From positions 1-64,000 of the forward strand of contig CAZOLI010000011.1 in the NCBI GenBank assembly GCA_964580675.1: a stretch of DNA of 64,000 bases, read 5' to 3'. Below the pieces are notes generated by a model, which was given only the letters and a program-made list of their open reading frames with translations, made no database searches and was not told the DNA's origin. Both the position numbers and the translations under genes were made by a program. This DNA is from CAZOLI01 sp964580675 (GTDB lineage: Bacteria; Planctomycetota; MHYJ01; CAYXQY01). Positions 26,745-35,194 of the stretch are shown here, piece after piece. How positions within the stretch are numbered: the stretch's first letter is position 1; the number at the start of each line of letters is the position of its first letter.

Positions 26745-27455
26745 ATGAAAGAAACAGACAACAGTGTAGCCTTGGACAAAAAAGAAGAGCAAAAAGAAAA
26801 AAATCAGGAAGAGGAGAAGGACGTGGAAGACCGAGAAGACCCGGACCCGGATACCGAATCGTCGGATGAATCCCGGGAGGAGGAATCGGAGGAGAATACG
26901 GACCGGGAACCGTCGTCACAGGCGAGTCGTGATCTGGCGGAAATGGTTGAGTTGATGGATGAGCACGACCTTTCCGAACTGGAGTACGAGGACGATGACC
27001 GCAAGATCCGGTTGAAGAAGCAGGGGGCCTCAGGTGAGCCGACCGGAGGTCGGGTGCCACCGGCCGGCGGTTCGGCACCGGTACAGACGCCCGGGGGACA
27101 GGCCCGGACACCGGCAGGTTCCTCTGCCTCGGGTGGACAGGGGTCGGCTTCCCCGCAGCAGGACACATCCCAGCAAGCGGATAAAACCACGGAAGAACCA
27201 ACGGACGAGGATGCCCATATCATTAAATCTCCCCTTGTTGGTACGTTTTACCGTGCTCCTTCGCCGGAAGCGGATCCATTTGTGGAGGAAGGAGACCACG
27301 TGGACGAAGACACGGTCGTCTGCATTATTGAGGCCATGAAAGTCATGAACGAAATTGATGCGGACGTGGAGGGGACCGTAAAGGAAATTCTCGTCAACAA
27401 CGGAGAACCCGTTGATTTTGACCAGCCCATTTTTAAGATCGACCCGGCCGATTAA
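26745..27455 (+). CDS. accB: Biotin carboxyl carrier protein of acetyl-CoA carboxylase
   Basis: The C-terminal 75 residues are a biotinyl domain with the biotin-attachment lysine at 199 in EAMKVM, preceded by KSPLVGTFYRAPSPEADPFV. A helix for carboxylase binding (LAEMVELMDEHDLSELEYEDDDRKIRL) lies around 63-90, joined by a Gly/Pro/Ser linker. The first 60 residues are an extra, extremely acidic segment (mostly E, D, K and S), which most BCCPs of about 160 residues lack. It carries carboxybiotin between AccC and the carboxyltransferase in fatty-acid synthesis. accC begins three bases after its stop. Confidence 0.93.
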   Translation: MKETDNSVALDKKEEQKEKNQEEEKDVEDREDPDPDTESSDESREEESEENTDREPSSQASRDLAEMVELMDEHDLSELEYEDDDRKIRLKKQGASGEPTGGRVPPAGGSAPVQTPGGQARTPAGSSASGGQGSASPQQDTSQQADKTTEEPTDEDAHIIKSPLVGTFYRAPSPEADPFVEEGDHVDEDTVVCIIEAMKVMNEIDADVEGTVKEILVNNGEPVDFDQPIFKIDPAD

Positions 27456-27458
27456 TCA

Positions 27459-28808
27459 ATGCACTCCAGAATATTAGTGGCCAACCGGGGAGAGATTGCT
27501 CTCCGCATTATTCGCGCCTGTAAGGAACTCGGCATCGAGACGGTTGCGGTCTATTCGAAGGCCGATCGGGATGCCGTTTACCTGGACATGGTGGACGAAT
27601 CGGTGTGTGTGGGGCCGCCGTCGTCGGCCGAGAGTTACCTTGATATATCGAAAATCATAAGTGCGGCGGAAGTAACGGACGTGGAGGCCATTCATCCCGG
27701 ATACGGGTTCCTCTCCGAGAACAGTCATTTTGCCGAGGTTTGCAAGTCCTGCAACATTGGATTTATTGGCCCGTCTCCCGAAGCAAGTGAGACCCTTGGA
27801 AACAAGGCCCATGCACGCGAACTGGCCCGGGAGCAGGGCGTTCCCGTCACGGGCGGATCCAAAGGGGCTGTGCAGGATGAGCAGGAGGCCCTCGAACAGG
27901 CACAGGAAATTGGTTATCCCGTTATGATCAAGGCAGCCGGTGGTGGGGGGGGCAAAGGAATGCGTCTGGCCCATAATGACGTGAGTCTCGTGAATGGGTT
28001 TCACGCGGCTCAATCCGAGGCCGAGGCCGCCTTCAGCAATCCCGATTTGTACCTCGAGAAGTATATTGAGCAGGCCCGGCATGTGGAGGTTCAGATCCTT
28101 GCCGACGAACACGGAAATTATGCACATCTGGGGGAACGGGAGTGCAGTCTGCAGCGGAACCATCAAAAGGTGGTCGAGGAGACGCCCTCACCCGTCGTGG
28201 ACGAACAGCTTCGTCGTGAAATGGGGCAGGCGGCCATCGACCTTGCCCGTGCGGCGGATTACACCAATGCCGGAACGGTGGAATTTCTGCTTGATGACGA
28301 GGGCAATTTTTACTTCATGGAAGTCAATGCCCGTCTTCAGGTGGAGCATACCATCACGGAAATGGTGACGGGTGTGGACATCGTCAAGGAACAGATACGT
28401 ATTGCCTCCGGCGAACAATTGAGTTTTGACCAGGAGGATGTGGAACTGGACGGATGGTCCATCGAGTGCCGGATCAACGCCGAAGATCCGGATCAGGATT
28501 TCCAGCCACGACCGGGAACAATTGAAGAGTTTTTTGCCCCCGGGGGAAAAGGGGTTCGCCTAGACACACACTGCCATGAAGGAGCGGAGATTCTTCCGTA
28601 CTACGATTCGATGATCGGGAAGTTGATCACACACGGAAAAACCCGCTCGGAAGCCATTTCCATCATGAAACGCGCCCTGGATGAATTTGTTATTGAAGGC
28701 AGTGCGTTAAAAACGACCATCCCTCTTCAGCAGAAGATCATGCGAAATGTGAATTTCCTTCAGGGGGAAGTACACACGAAGTTTCTCGAGGACGACATGC
28801 TTTCCTGA
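27459..28808 (+). CDS. accC: Biotin carboxylase subunit of acetyl-CoA carboxylase
   Basis: The 449-residue ATP-grasp enzyme charges the biotin of AccB with bicarbonate-derived CO2. Standard motifs are visible: ILVANRGEIALRIIRACKELG at the start, HPGYGFLSEN, the ATP-binding glycine loop AAGGGGGKGMR, RDCS-type ECSLQRNHQKV, and EVNARLQVEHTITE. Length is normal. Translation is probably coupled to accB. The carboxyltransferase genes accA and accD are not in the window. Confidence 0.96.
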   Translation: MHSRILVANRGEIALRIIRACKELGIETVAVYSKADRDAVYLDMVDESVCVGPPSSAESYLDISKIISAAEVTDVEAIHPGYGFLSENSHFAEVCKSCNIGFIGPSPEASETLGNKAHARELAREQGVPVTGGSKGAVQDEQEALEQAQEIGYPVMIKAAGGGGGKGMRLAHNDVSLVNGFHAAQSEAEAAFSNPDLYLEKYIEQARHVEVQILADEHGNYAHLGERECSLQRNHQKVVEETPSPVVDEQLRREMGQAAIDLARAADYTNAGTVEFLLDDEGNFYFMEVNARLQVEHTITEMVTGVDIVKEQIRIASGEQLSFDQEDVELDGWSIECRINAEDPDQDFQPRPGTIEEFFAPGGKGVRLDTHCHEGAEILPYYDSMIGKLITHGKTRSEAISIMKRALDEFVIEGSALKTTIPLQQKIMRNVNFLQGEVHTKFLEDDMLS

Positions 28809-28812
28809 TGAC

Positions 28813-29472
28813 ATGAAACGAGATAACCTTATCATTTACCTGGCCAGGGGACTGAACTTCTTCGTCACCTTTGCCGTCGTTTTTGTTATTTTTCTGTGGG
28901 CCACCGAGTTTATCCACATTGGCAAAGTGGAACTGGCCATAACGCAGTTCAGGGAAACCGTGGCGGGGTTTCGAATTCTGATCGTGGCCGGCGTTGCCCT
29001 CATCCTGATACTGAACCTCGTGGCCGTTTTGCGGGCGGCGCGAACGTCCTCCCACGTATCCCATATTCGAAAGGAAACGGACGACGGGGAATTTCTCGTT
29101 TCCGTAAAAGCGGCCGAGGAGACGCTGGAACGCGCCGTTGAAAGTCTTGCGGAGATTTATGACGTAAGCGTGAAGGTGCTGATTGATCGTCACCGCGAGG
29201 AGGACAAAATTCGGATTCGTGCAACCTGTTCCACGCAGGAAAAAACAAAGTTTCAGGACGTTGTGGATCAGGTAAAAGGTTTGCTTCGTGAACGGTTCGC
29301 CGAAATTATTGAACTGGATGAGGAGCCGTACTTCGAGATCATTCTGGGGCGGGTGGTGGATGAGTCCGCCGAAAAGGAGGACACCGAAAAACGGGACACC
29401 GGTCAGGAGGAAGATCCATACCTGTCCGAGACCTTCAGTGGACCGGAGTATCCCGTGGAGGACGAAGAGTAA
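28813..29472 (+). CDS. AmaP-like membrane protein (Asp23/Gls24-associated type)
   Basis: The 219-residue product has two membrane helices at about 8-35 and 52-75, then a soluble domain of about 110 residues and an acidic tail. The layout and the segment around LVSVKAAEETLERAVESLAEIYDVSVKVLIDR match the alkaline-shock membrane anchor AmaP, which tethers Asp23-family proteins to the membrane. An Asp23 gene is not adjacent here; instead it is the last gene of the accB-accC unit (four-base gap). In other bacteria Asp23-family genes also occur near accB/accC. Assignment rests on layout more than on strict motifs. Confidence 0.6.
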   Translation: MKRDNLIIYLARGLNFFVTFAVVFVIFLWATEFIHIGKVELAITQFRETVAGFRILIVAGVALILILNLVAVLRAARTSSHVSHIRKETDDGEFLVSVKAAEETLERAVESLAEIYDVSVKVLIDRHREEDKIRIRATCSTQEKTKFQDVVDQVKGLLRERFAEIIELDEEPYFEIILGRVVDESAEKEDTEKRDTGQEEDPYLSETFSGPEYPVEDEE

Positions 29473-29601
29473 ACAGTACCTCCGGGAGAGGATGACGGTC
29501 TGAATCATTCCGGTTTTCGAAAACGAACCGGGGGATGTCGGGACCGTGACACAGGCACCCGGGAGAACGAAAAAGGGGCATATGGGTTCGGTGACCGAGA
29601 T

Positions 29602-30960
29602 TTACTGATCGATGTCGAATTCCTTGACGTACTTCCACAGCGTTTTCCGGGAGACCCCCAGAATTTCCGCCGCTTCCGTTCGATTCCCATCCGTTTTTTC
29701 AAGAATCCGCCGGACGTACCGTTCCCGTGCATTGTCGAGGTACTCTTCCAGGGACATGTTCTCTTCCGGTTTCGTGTCGGTTTTCCCGGACGGTTTCCCG
29801 GTGGACGGGTCCGGTAGCAGATGTTTCTTTTTCAGCACACCGTCCTCACCGGCAAGCGCAATTGCTCGCTGAACGGCATTTTCCAGTTCCCGAACGTTCC
29901 CCGGCCAGTCGTATTCCTGCAGTGCCATCAGTGTTTCTTCCGGTACCGAAAACTGGTCCCCGTTTCCGTACTTCCGGATGAAGTGGTTTACAAGCAGTGG
30001 AATGTTTTCTTCCTTCCGCTCCCGGAGTGGGGGAAGATAAATCGGCACCACGTTTAGCCGATAGTAGAGGTCCTCACGAAAATCACCCTCGTCCACGAGA
30101 GTTTTCAGGTCAACTTTCGAACTGGTAATAATCCGTATATCCACGGGGATGGTTTCTTCCGCGCCGAGTTTCTGTATTTCTTTTTCCTGAAGGACGCGGA
30201 GGAATTTGGTCTGAGTGTCCAGATCCATGTCGTCGATGTCATCCAGAAAAATGGCCCCGCCGTCGGCCTGTTCAAACCGTCCTTCGTGACTCTGTACCGC
30301 ACCGGTGAATGCTCCTTTTTCGTGGCCGAACAGTTCGGCGTCGATCAGGGATTCCGGAAATCCCGCGCACGAAAATTTTACGAGTGGCCCATCGGATCGG
30401 GGACTATTCTCGTGGATGGCTTCCGCGACCAGCTCTTTTCCCGTCCCGCTTTCTCCCTGAATGAGAACGGTGGTCTCCGAGGAGGATAGGGTGGAGATGG
30501 TCTCGAATACTTCTTCCATTTCCGGACCGGTTCCCACGATATTCTCAAATTCCTGCCGGGATTCCAGGAGTTCATCGTACTTTCGCGAGGTTTCACGAAG
30601 GTCTTTAAATTCCTCGATTCGTTCCAGAAGGAGAACGACTTCTTCGTTCAGAAATGGTTTCTGGAGGTAATCAAATGCTCCGTTTTTCATGGCCTCCACG
30701 GCGGATTCCACGGTGCCATAACCCGTGATTACAAGAACGTACACCTCCGGATACTCGTCGTTCACCTTTTTCAGGAGGTCCATCCCGTGGATTCCCGGCA
30801 TTCGAAGGTCCGTGATCAGACAGTCCACGTCTTCTTCCTGAATGGTCTCAAGTGCACTGTCCCCGTTCTCCACCGTGGTTACGTCGTGGTCTTTTTCCTC
30901 CAGATCATCCCGGAGCGTCGTCCGTATGGTTTGCTCGTCATCGGCGATCAAAACGCGCAT
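29602..30960 (-). CDS. NtrC-family sigma-54 response regulator
   Basis: Residues 1-120 form a receiver domain with Asp51 as phosphorylation site and D7/D8 as metal ligands. Residues about 140-370 form an AAA+ activator domain with Walker A GESGTGKE, the sigma-54 contact loop GAFTGA, and the LPPLRERKEENIPLL segment. A Fis-type helix-turn-helix ends the protein (NRTEAAEILGVSRKTLWKYV). It should activate sigma-54 promoters when phosphorylated. No histidine kinase is adjacent, so the sensor is unknown. GGAAG precedes the ATG. Note FLDDIDD in the Walker B position, where most relatives have FLDEI. Confidence 0.92.
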   Translation of the reverse strand: MRVLIADDEQTIRTTLRDDLEEKDHDVTTVENGDSALETIQEEDVDCLITDLRMPGIHGMDLLKKVNDEYPEVYVLVITGYGTVESAVEAMKNGAFDYLQKPFLNEEVVLLLERIEEFKDLRETSRKYDELLESRQEFENIVGTGPEMEEVFETISTLSSSETTVLIQGESGTGKELVAEAIHENSPRSDGPLVKFSCAGFPESLIDAELFGHEKGAFTGAVQSHEGRFEQADGGAIFLDDIDDMDLDTQTKFLRVLQEKEIQKLGAEETIPVDIRIITSSKVDLKTLVDEGDFREDLYYRLNVVPIYLPPLRERKEENIPLLVNHFIRKYGNGDQFSVPEETLMALQEYDWPGNVRELENAVQRAIALAGEDGVLKKKHLLPDPSTGKPSGKTDTKPEENMSLEEYLDNARERYVRRILEKTDGNRTEAAEILGVSRKTLWKYVKEFDIDQ

Positions 30961-31168
30961 GATCTTCCGTGATTCCGTGATAAATGAATTGGACGGTGTT
31001 TCTTCCGGGAAACCGGTTACGTGGTATATTATAACAGATTCCGCTCACGGATCCTGCTTACGAGGGAATTATATTCCTTCTCCGGGAGAGTTGAAATATG
31101 AAGCGATGGTGAAGCACCCAAACAAAGAATTCCCGATACACGGAAGAGTAACGTCCGACGGATTACCG

Positions 31169-32419
31169 TTAAACAGATTCGTACTGACTGGTTCGCAGGC
31201 GATCCTCAACCCAGTTGAACTCGTTTTCCAGAACGTCCACGAGGTTTGTGATGTTCAGGGATTTCCTCGTGGAAATCGGGAGGACGTTCCAGGAATAAGT
31301 TTCAATTTCGAAGTGGGAACACAGGTTGTTCTTAAACGAATAGTCAACCGCCTGAACCAGGACTTCCTGAGTGGTGTGAATGTCCCCGAATTTTTCGAGA
31401 AAGACCGGCACGTGAAAATGCGTGCGCCACTCGGAAAAGGTTTTCCACTCTTCCAGTCGATCTCCTTTCAGAGCGGACAGATCCTTCACCGAGTGCAGTT
31501 GCCCGTTTCCGTCCCGTCCAAACGTCTGGTGGAGAAACTGGGTTTCGTCCATGTCCAGGAAGGTTCTGCGTCCTTCCGGTTTGGCGTCCGGGGAGAGAAG
31601 GACGGGAGCGCAACTGATCTGGACTTTTCCAACGGTGATGTCCAGGTCCCGGAAGCGATCAATGGCCTCCGTTATGTCGTCGTAACAGACGGCCAGGTGG
31701 GACGTATCGATACAGACGCCGGTGTGTCTCCGAATCATGTTCCGGCTTTCCTCCGCCGAGAAGCCGAACGCCTCCCGGTATTGTTCGACCCCCTTCTGGA
31801 ACAGATATTCCTCGAAAAACGTAACAATATCACGGGTCCGTTCGAACGTGCAAAACGGCTCCGGCTCGATGCACATGACGATTCGTTTTCCGGTTTCTTC
31901 TTCCAGTTTTTTGTACTGGTATACGACCCGAAGCATGTTGCCCATCACGTGTTCCCAGGTGGCTTCCGAATTTCCCCATTCGCGAAAGGTACCGGGAAGC
32001 GTACTCACGGTGCCCGTCTGGATGTCTTCGGGAAGGAGCCGGGAGAGTATTTCCCCCGCCCATTTCGTGAAACGAACGCGATCTTCCTCCAGCCACGTCG
32101 GACGATATACGTCTTCTTTTACGCTCGAGTTTTGAAATTCACCGGCGGGAAAGGCGTTCAGGGTAAAGACGTACAGATCGTTCTCGTGAAGAAAGGAGAC
32201 GAATTCATTGAATTTTTTTTCGTTTTTCCGGAGATCATCAACCGTCGGTAAGGAGAACCGGAGTCCCAGACCCAGTTTCTGGTCCGGGGCCACCCGTTCC
32301 TTCAGGGGAAGGGTATACCGTTCTATGGAGGATTTGATCTGGTCGAGGGTAAAGGAAGGATGAACGTTCAAACAGTACGTCAGGTTTAACGAGTGTTCCT
32401 CGCTGGACCATTGAGACAT
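31169..32419 (-). CDS. EboE-like TIM-barrel protein
   Basis: The 416-residue product resembles EboE, a xylose-isomerase-like TIM-barrel protein of the ebo operon. That operon is implicated in moving metabolites such as scytonemin precursors to the periplasm. Diagnostic segments are the N-terminal LTYCLNVHPSFT, the RVAPDQKLGLGLRFS stretch, ENDLYVFTLNAFPAGEFQ, and CIEPEPFCTFE with putative metal ligands, then CIDTSHLAVCYDD. The other ebo genes (A, B, C, D, F) are not in the window. AGGTG lies before the ATG. It is divergent from the NtrC-type gene at 32665, sharing a regulatory region with repeated motifs. Confidence 0.75.
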   Translation of the reverse strand: MSQWSSEEHSLNLTYCLNVHPSFTLDQIKSSIERYTLPLKERVAPDQKLGLGLRFSLPTVDDLRKNEKKFNEFVSFLHENDLYVFTLNAFPAGEFQNSSVKEDVYRPTWLEEDRVRFTKWAGEILSRLLPEDIQTGTVSTLPGTFREWGNSEATWEHVMGNMLRVVYQYKKLEEETGKRIVMCIEPEPFCTFERTRDIVTFFEEYLFQKGVEQYREAFGFSAEESRNMIRRHTGVCIDTSHLAVCYDDITEAIDRFRDLDITVGKVQISCAPVLLSPDAKPEGRRTFLDMDETQFLHQTFGRDGNGQLHSVKDLSALKGDRLEEWKTFSEWRTHFHVPVFLEKFGDIHTTQEVLVQAVDYSFKNNLCSHFEIETYSWNVLPISTRKSLNITNLVDVLENEFNWVEDRLRTSQYESV

Positions 32420-32483
32420 CAGGCACCTACTCCGTCGAAATCATTGACGGTGTTCGTATAAATACAGGCCGAGTTGATTTATT

Positions 32484-32608
32484 TCGTGAGAATTCGGTTT
32501 GTCACCACTCAATTTATATCATAATTTCGTGAATATTCAAGATGGACGGGAAATGTAATAAAATGGGGAAGTTCTACGAACAGGATCAGCTATTTCTCGT
32601 GAATTTTC
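32484..32608. promoter_or_regulatory. Three direct repeats of TCGTGARNWTTC in a divergent promoter region
   Basis: TCGTGAGAATTC (32484-32495), TCGTGAATATTC (32527-32538) and TCGTGAATTTTC (32597-32608) lie in the A+T-rich gap between the eboE-like gene and the NtrC-type gene. Start-to-start distances are 43 and 70 bases. The right halves are near-palindromic. They look like an operator for one of the flanking genes. The binding protein is unknown. Confidence 0.45.
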
Positions 32609-32664
32609 GTGTTAATATCCTGTTGGAGAAACCGGAAGTTTTCTGAAATTCACGCCGGAAACAC

Positions 32665-34113
32665 GTGGCCGAACGGAATCAGAACATACTAATAGTGGAC
32701 GACGACGAATCGGTTTGCAGCGCGTACGAACGGTTCCTGACGGGAGAGGGTTACACCGTCCGGGTGACCCCAACGGCCGAGGAGGGACTCGATGCGGCCC
32801 GGGAAAGCAAGCCCGACCTCCTGCTTCTGGACATCAAACTGCCGGGAATGGACGGGCTCGAAGCACTCCGGACATTTCGGGACCGGTACGAGGATCTCCC
32901 TGTTTTGTTGATTACCGCCTACGGCACCCTGGACACAGCCGTTCGGGCCCGGGAACAGGGTGCATTTGAATACCTCACAAAGCCCATTGACCTTGATGAA
33001 CTATCGGACGTGATCAAACGCGCTCTCGAACCGGTGACGGACGATCACGACATTCGGTCCTACGTTGAGGAAGGGATTCTGTCCTCCGACGCGGGAATGG
33101 TGGGCAAGAGTTCGGAGATGCAGGAGGTTTTTTCGGAAATTGCCCGGTTGTCCAGCAACGACACCACCGTGTTTATCACCGGAGAAACGGGAACGGGAAA
33201 AGAGCTTGCGGCACGCGCCATTCACGAAAACAGTGATCGAAACGACGAAAAGTTCCTCCCGGTCGATTGTGCGTCGCTATCGGAGCAACTCATTGAATCG
33301 GAACTATACGGTCACGAAAAGGGGGCTTTTACCGGCGCTGACGAACGGAGCATCGGGAAACTGGAAGCCGGTGATGGTGGAACAGTGTTTCTGGATGAAA
33401 TCACCGAACTCCCCCCGGACAGCCAGGCCAAGTTACTGCGGTTTCTTGAACATCGCACGTTGTACCGGGTTGGGGGAAGTAATCCGATAGAGGTCGACGT
33501 ACGGGTGATTGCCGCGACAAACCGGGACGTTGAGGAACTGATCCGGTTGGGACAATTCCGGGAGGATCTGTATTACCGGCTGAACGTGTCGTCTCTGGAA
33601 ATGCCTCCTCTGCGGCACCGGAAGGAAGACATTCCGGTACTTGTTTTTGCGTTTCTGCGGGAGTTGGGGGAGGAACAGCATTCGGTTCCCGAGGAAACCA
33701 TGGAAATGCTTCGGTCCTACTCGTGGCCGGGAAACGTTCGTCAGTTGCGAAATGCCACCCGGCATGCGGTGTCGAAATCTCCCGGTTCAGAACTTCAACC
33801 CGGAGATTTTCCGGAAGAAGTTCGTTCGGTGGCAAACGGAAATCGGAACCGGTTTCAGCGGGACGTCCGAACCCTCCTTGCGGAGCAGCTTGACCACGAG
33901 AAGGACCTTGATGAGTCAGACGACCTCTATGATCAATTCCTTCAACCCGTTGAACGGATGTTGCTAAAAGAAGTCCTCGAACGTACTGAATTTAACATTA
34001 CCAGAGCAAGCCGGGCCCTTGGCATTACAAGGACCACACTCAGAAAAAAAGCACGCCAGTTCGGCATTATCGAATCCGCCGGTGAAGATCACACAGATCG
34101 TGGCGACGCTTGA
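32665..34113 (+). CDS. NtrC-family sigma-54 response regulator leading a glycan gene set
   Basis: The 482-residue product has a receiver domain (Asp56), an AAA+ domain with GETGTGKE and GAFTGA, and a C-terminal Fis-type helix-turn-helix (NITRASRALGITRTTLRKKA). It starts at GTG with a weak ribosome binding site. No sensor kinase is adjacent. Its 3' end overlaps the start of a GT4 glycosyltransferase gene by 32 bases, followed by an asparagine synthetase. A role in controlling surface polysaccharide genes is therefore plausible but inferred only from position. Confidence 0.92.
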   Translation: MAERNQNILIVDDDESVCSAYERFLTGEGYTVRVTPTAEEGLDAARESKPDLLLLDIKLPGMDGLEALRTFRDRYEDLPVLLITAYGTLDTAVRAREQGAFEYLTKPIDLDELSDVIKRALEPVTDDHDIRSYVEEGILSSDAGMVGKSSEMQEVFSEIARLSSNDTTVFITGETGTGKELAARAIHENSDRNDEKFLPVDCASLSEQLIESELYGHEKGAFTGADERSIGKLEAGDGGTVFLDEITELPPDSQAKLLRFLEHRTLYRVGGSNPIEVDVRVIAATNRDVEELIRLGQFREDLYYRLNVSSLEMPPLRHRKEDIPVLVFAFLRELGEEQHSVPEETMEMLRSYSWPGNVRQLRNATRHAVSKSPGSELQPGDFPEEVRSVANGNRNRFQRDVRTLLAEQLDHEKDLDESDDLYDQFLQPVERMLLKEVLERTEFNITRASRALGITRTTLRKKARQFGIIESAGEDHTDRGDA

Positions 34114-35194
34114 TCCCGGAGGAACGGAGCATCAGCTTGTTCGTCTCGTTCGGGGTCTTGATAAATCCCTCTTCTCTCCTTCTGTGGTCTGTCTGACCCG
34201 GTCGGGTCCACTTCAGTCCGACCTGTCCGAGGCCGGGATCCCCGTCAATGTGCTTGGAAAGGAGAAAAAACTTGATGTGCTTTCCCTGATCCAGCTGGTG
34301 GAGCTGTTGAAAAAACGGCGGCCCTCCCTGGTACACACCTGGTTGTTTACGGCCAACGCCTATGGTCGAACGGCGGCGTTGCTGGCCGGTGTGCCGACGA
34401 TCATCGCGTCGGAGCGGTCCACCGATCCGTGGAAAAATTCGGTTCACGTGGGGGTGGATCGTTTTCTGGCCGGTTTTACGGACCGCCTCGTGTCCTGTTG
34501 CCGGGCCGTGGACGGCGTGCAGGATGAACGAACGGGATTGCCACCGTCACGCCGTGACGTGATTTACAGTGGTATTGACGTCGACCGATGGGCCGACAAC
34601 CCTGGTTCCGATTTGGGTTCGGACCCCCTTCTTCCCCAGGTTCCGGCGGACGCCCACCTCCTGGGAACCGCGGGACGGCTCGAGAAAGCAAAGAATCAGG
34701 AAATGCTCATAAAGGCCGTAGAGAAACTCGTTCCGAAAGAAAACATCCACCTCGTCCTTGCGGGAGAAGGATCCCGGGAACCAATCCTCCGTTCACTCGC
34801 GGACGATCTCGGGGTGGCGGACCGGGTACATTTTCCGGGACATCTGGAGGACCTGGTGCAATTTATGCACACGATTGACGTTTTTGTGCTGGCGTCGGCG
34901 TGGGAAGGCCTGCCAAATGTGTTGATGGAGGCGATGGCCGCGGGTTGTCCGGTTATTGCCACGGATGTCGGAGGGGTCGGGGAGCTTGTCCGGGAGGGGA
35001 AAACAGGGCGTCTCGTTCCGCCCGGCGATGCAAAAGCCCTGGCAAACACCATATCTCGTTCCCTGTCGGAACGGGAGGAGACGCGTGAGATGGTACAGGA
35101 GGGACGCCACCTGGTGGAGGAGATGTGTGGGATGGATCGGATGATTCGGGAATATCAGGAATTGTATCTGACCACCATTCGGGAGCAACGGTAA
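34082..35194 (+). CDS. GT4-family glycosyltransferase
   Basis: This retaining GT-B enzyme has an N-terminal acceptor domain (GGTEHQLVRLVRGLD) and a C-terminal nucleotide-sugar domain (GTAGRLEKAKNQEMLIKA, VFVLASAWEGLPNVLMEAMAAGCPVIATDVGG). It most likely adds a sugar to a lipid-linked surface glycan. The open frame begins at 34019 inside the regulator gene, but homology begins at VKITQIV, so I use the GTG at 34082. The stop overlaps the asnB start (TAATG). Confidence 0.87.
   Translation: MKITQIVATLDPGGTEHQLVRLVRGLDKSLFSPSVVCLTRSGPLQSDLSEAGIPVNVLGKEKKLDVLSLIQLVELLKKRRPSLVHTWLFTANAYGRTAALLAGVPTIIASERSTDPWKNSVHVGVDRFLAGFTDRLVSCCRAVDGVQDERTGLPPSRRDVIYSGIDVDRWADNPGSDLGSDPLLPQVPADAHLLGTAGRLEKAKNQEMLIKAVEKLVPKENIHLVLAGEGSREPILRSLADDLGVADRVHFPGHLEDLVQFMHTIDVFVLASAWEGLPNVLMEAMAAGCPVIATDVGGVGELVREGKTGRLVPPGDAKALANTISRSLSEREETREMVQEGRHLVEEMCGMDRMIREYQELYLTTIREQR

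Noticed and set aside
30842..32251. Long plus-strand open frame (469 codons) opposite the NtrC-type and eboE-like genes
   Set aside because: It runs antisense across two well-supported genes and the gap between them, and shows no family motif. It is a by-product of their codon use.
29602..34113. Two-component pairs with local sensor kinases
   Set aside because: Both NtrC-type regulators lack any adjacent histidine kinase; the neighbours are eboE-like, GT4, accC/AmaP-type genes.
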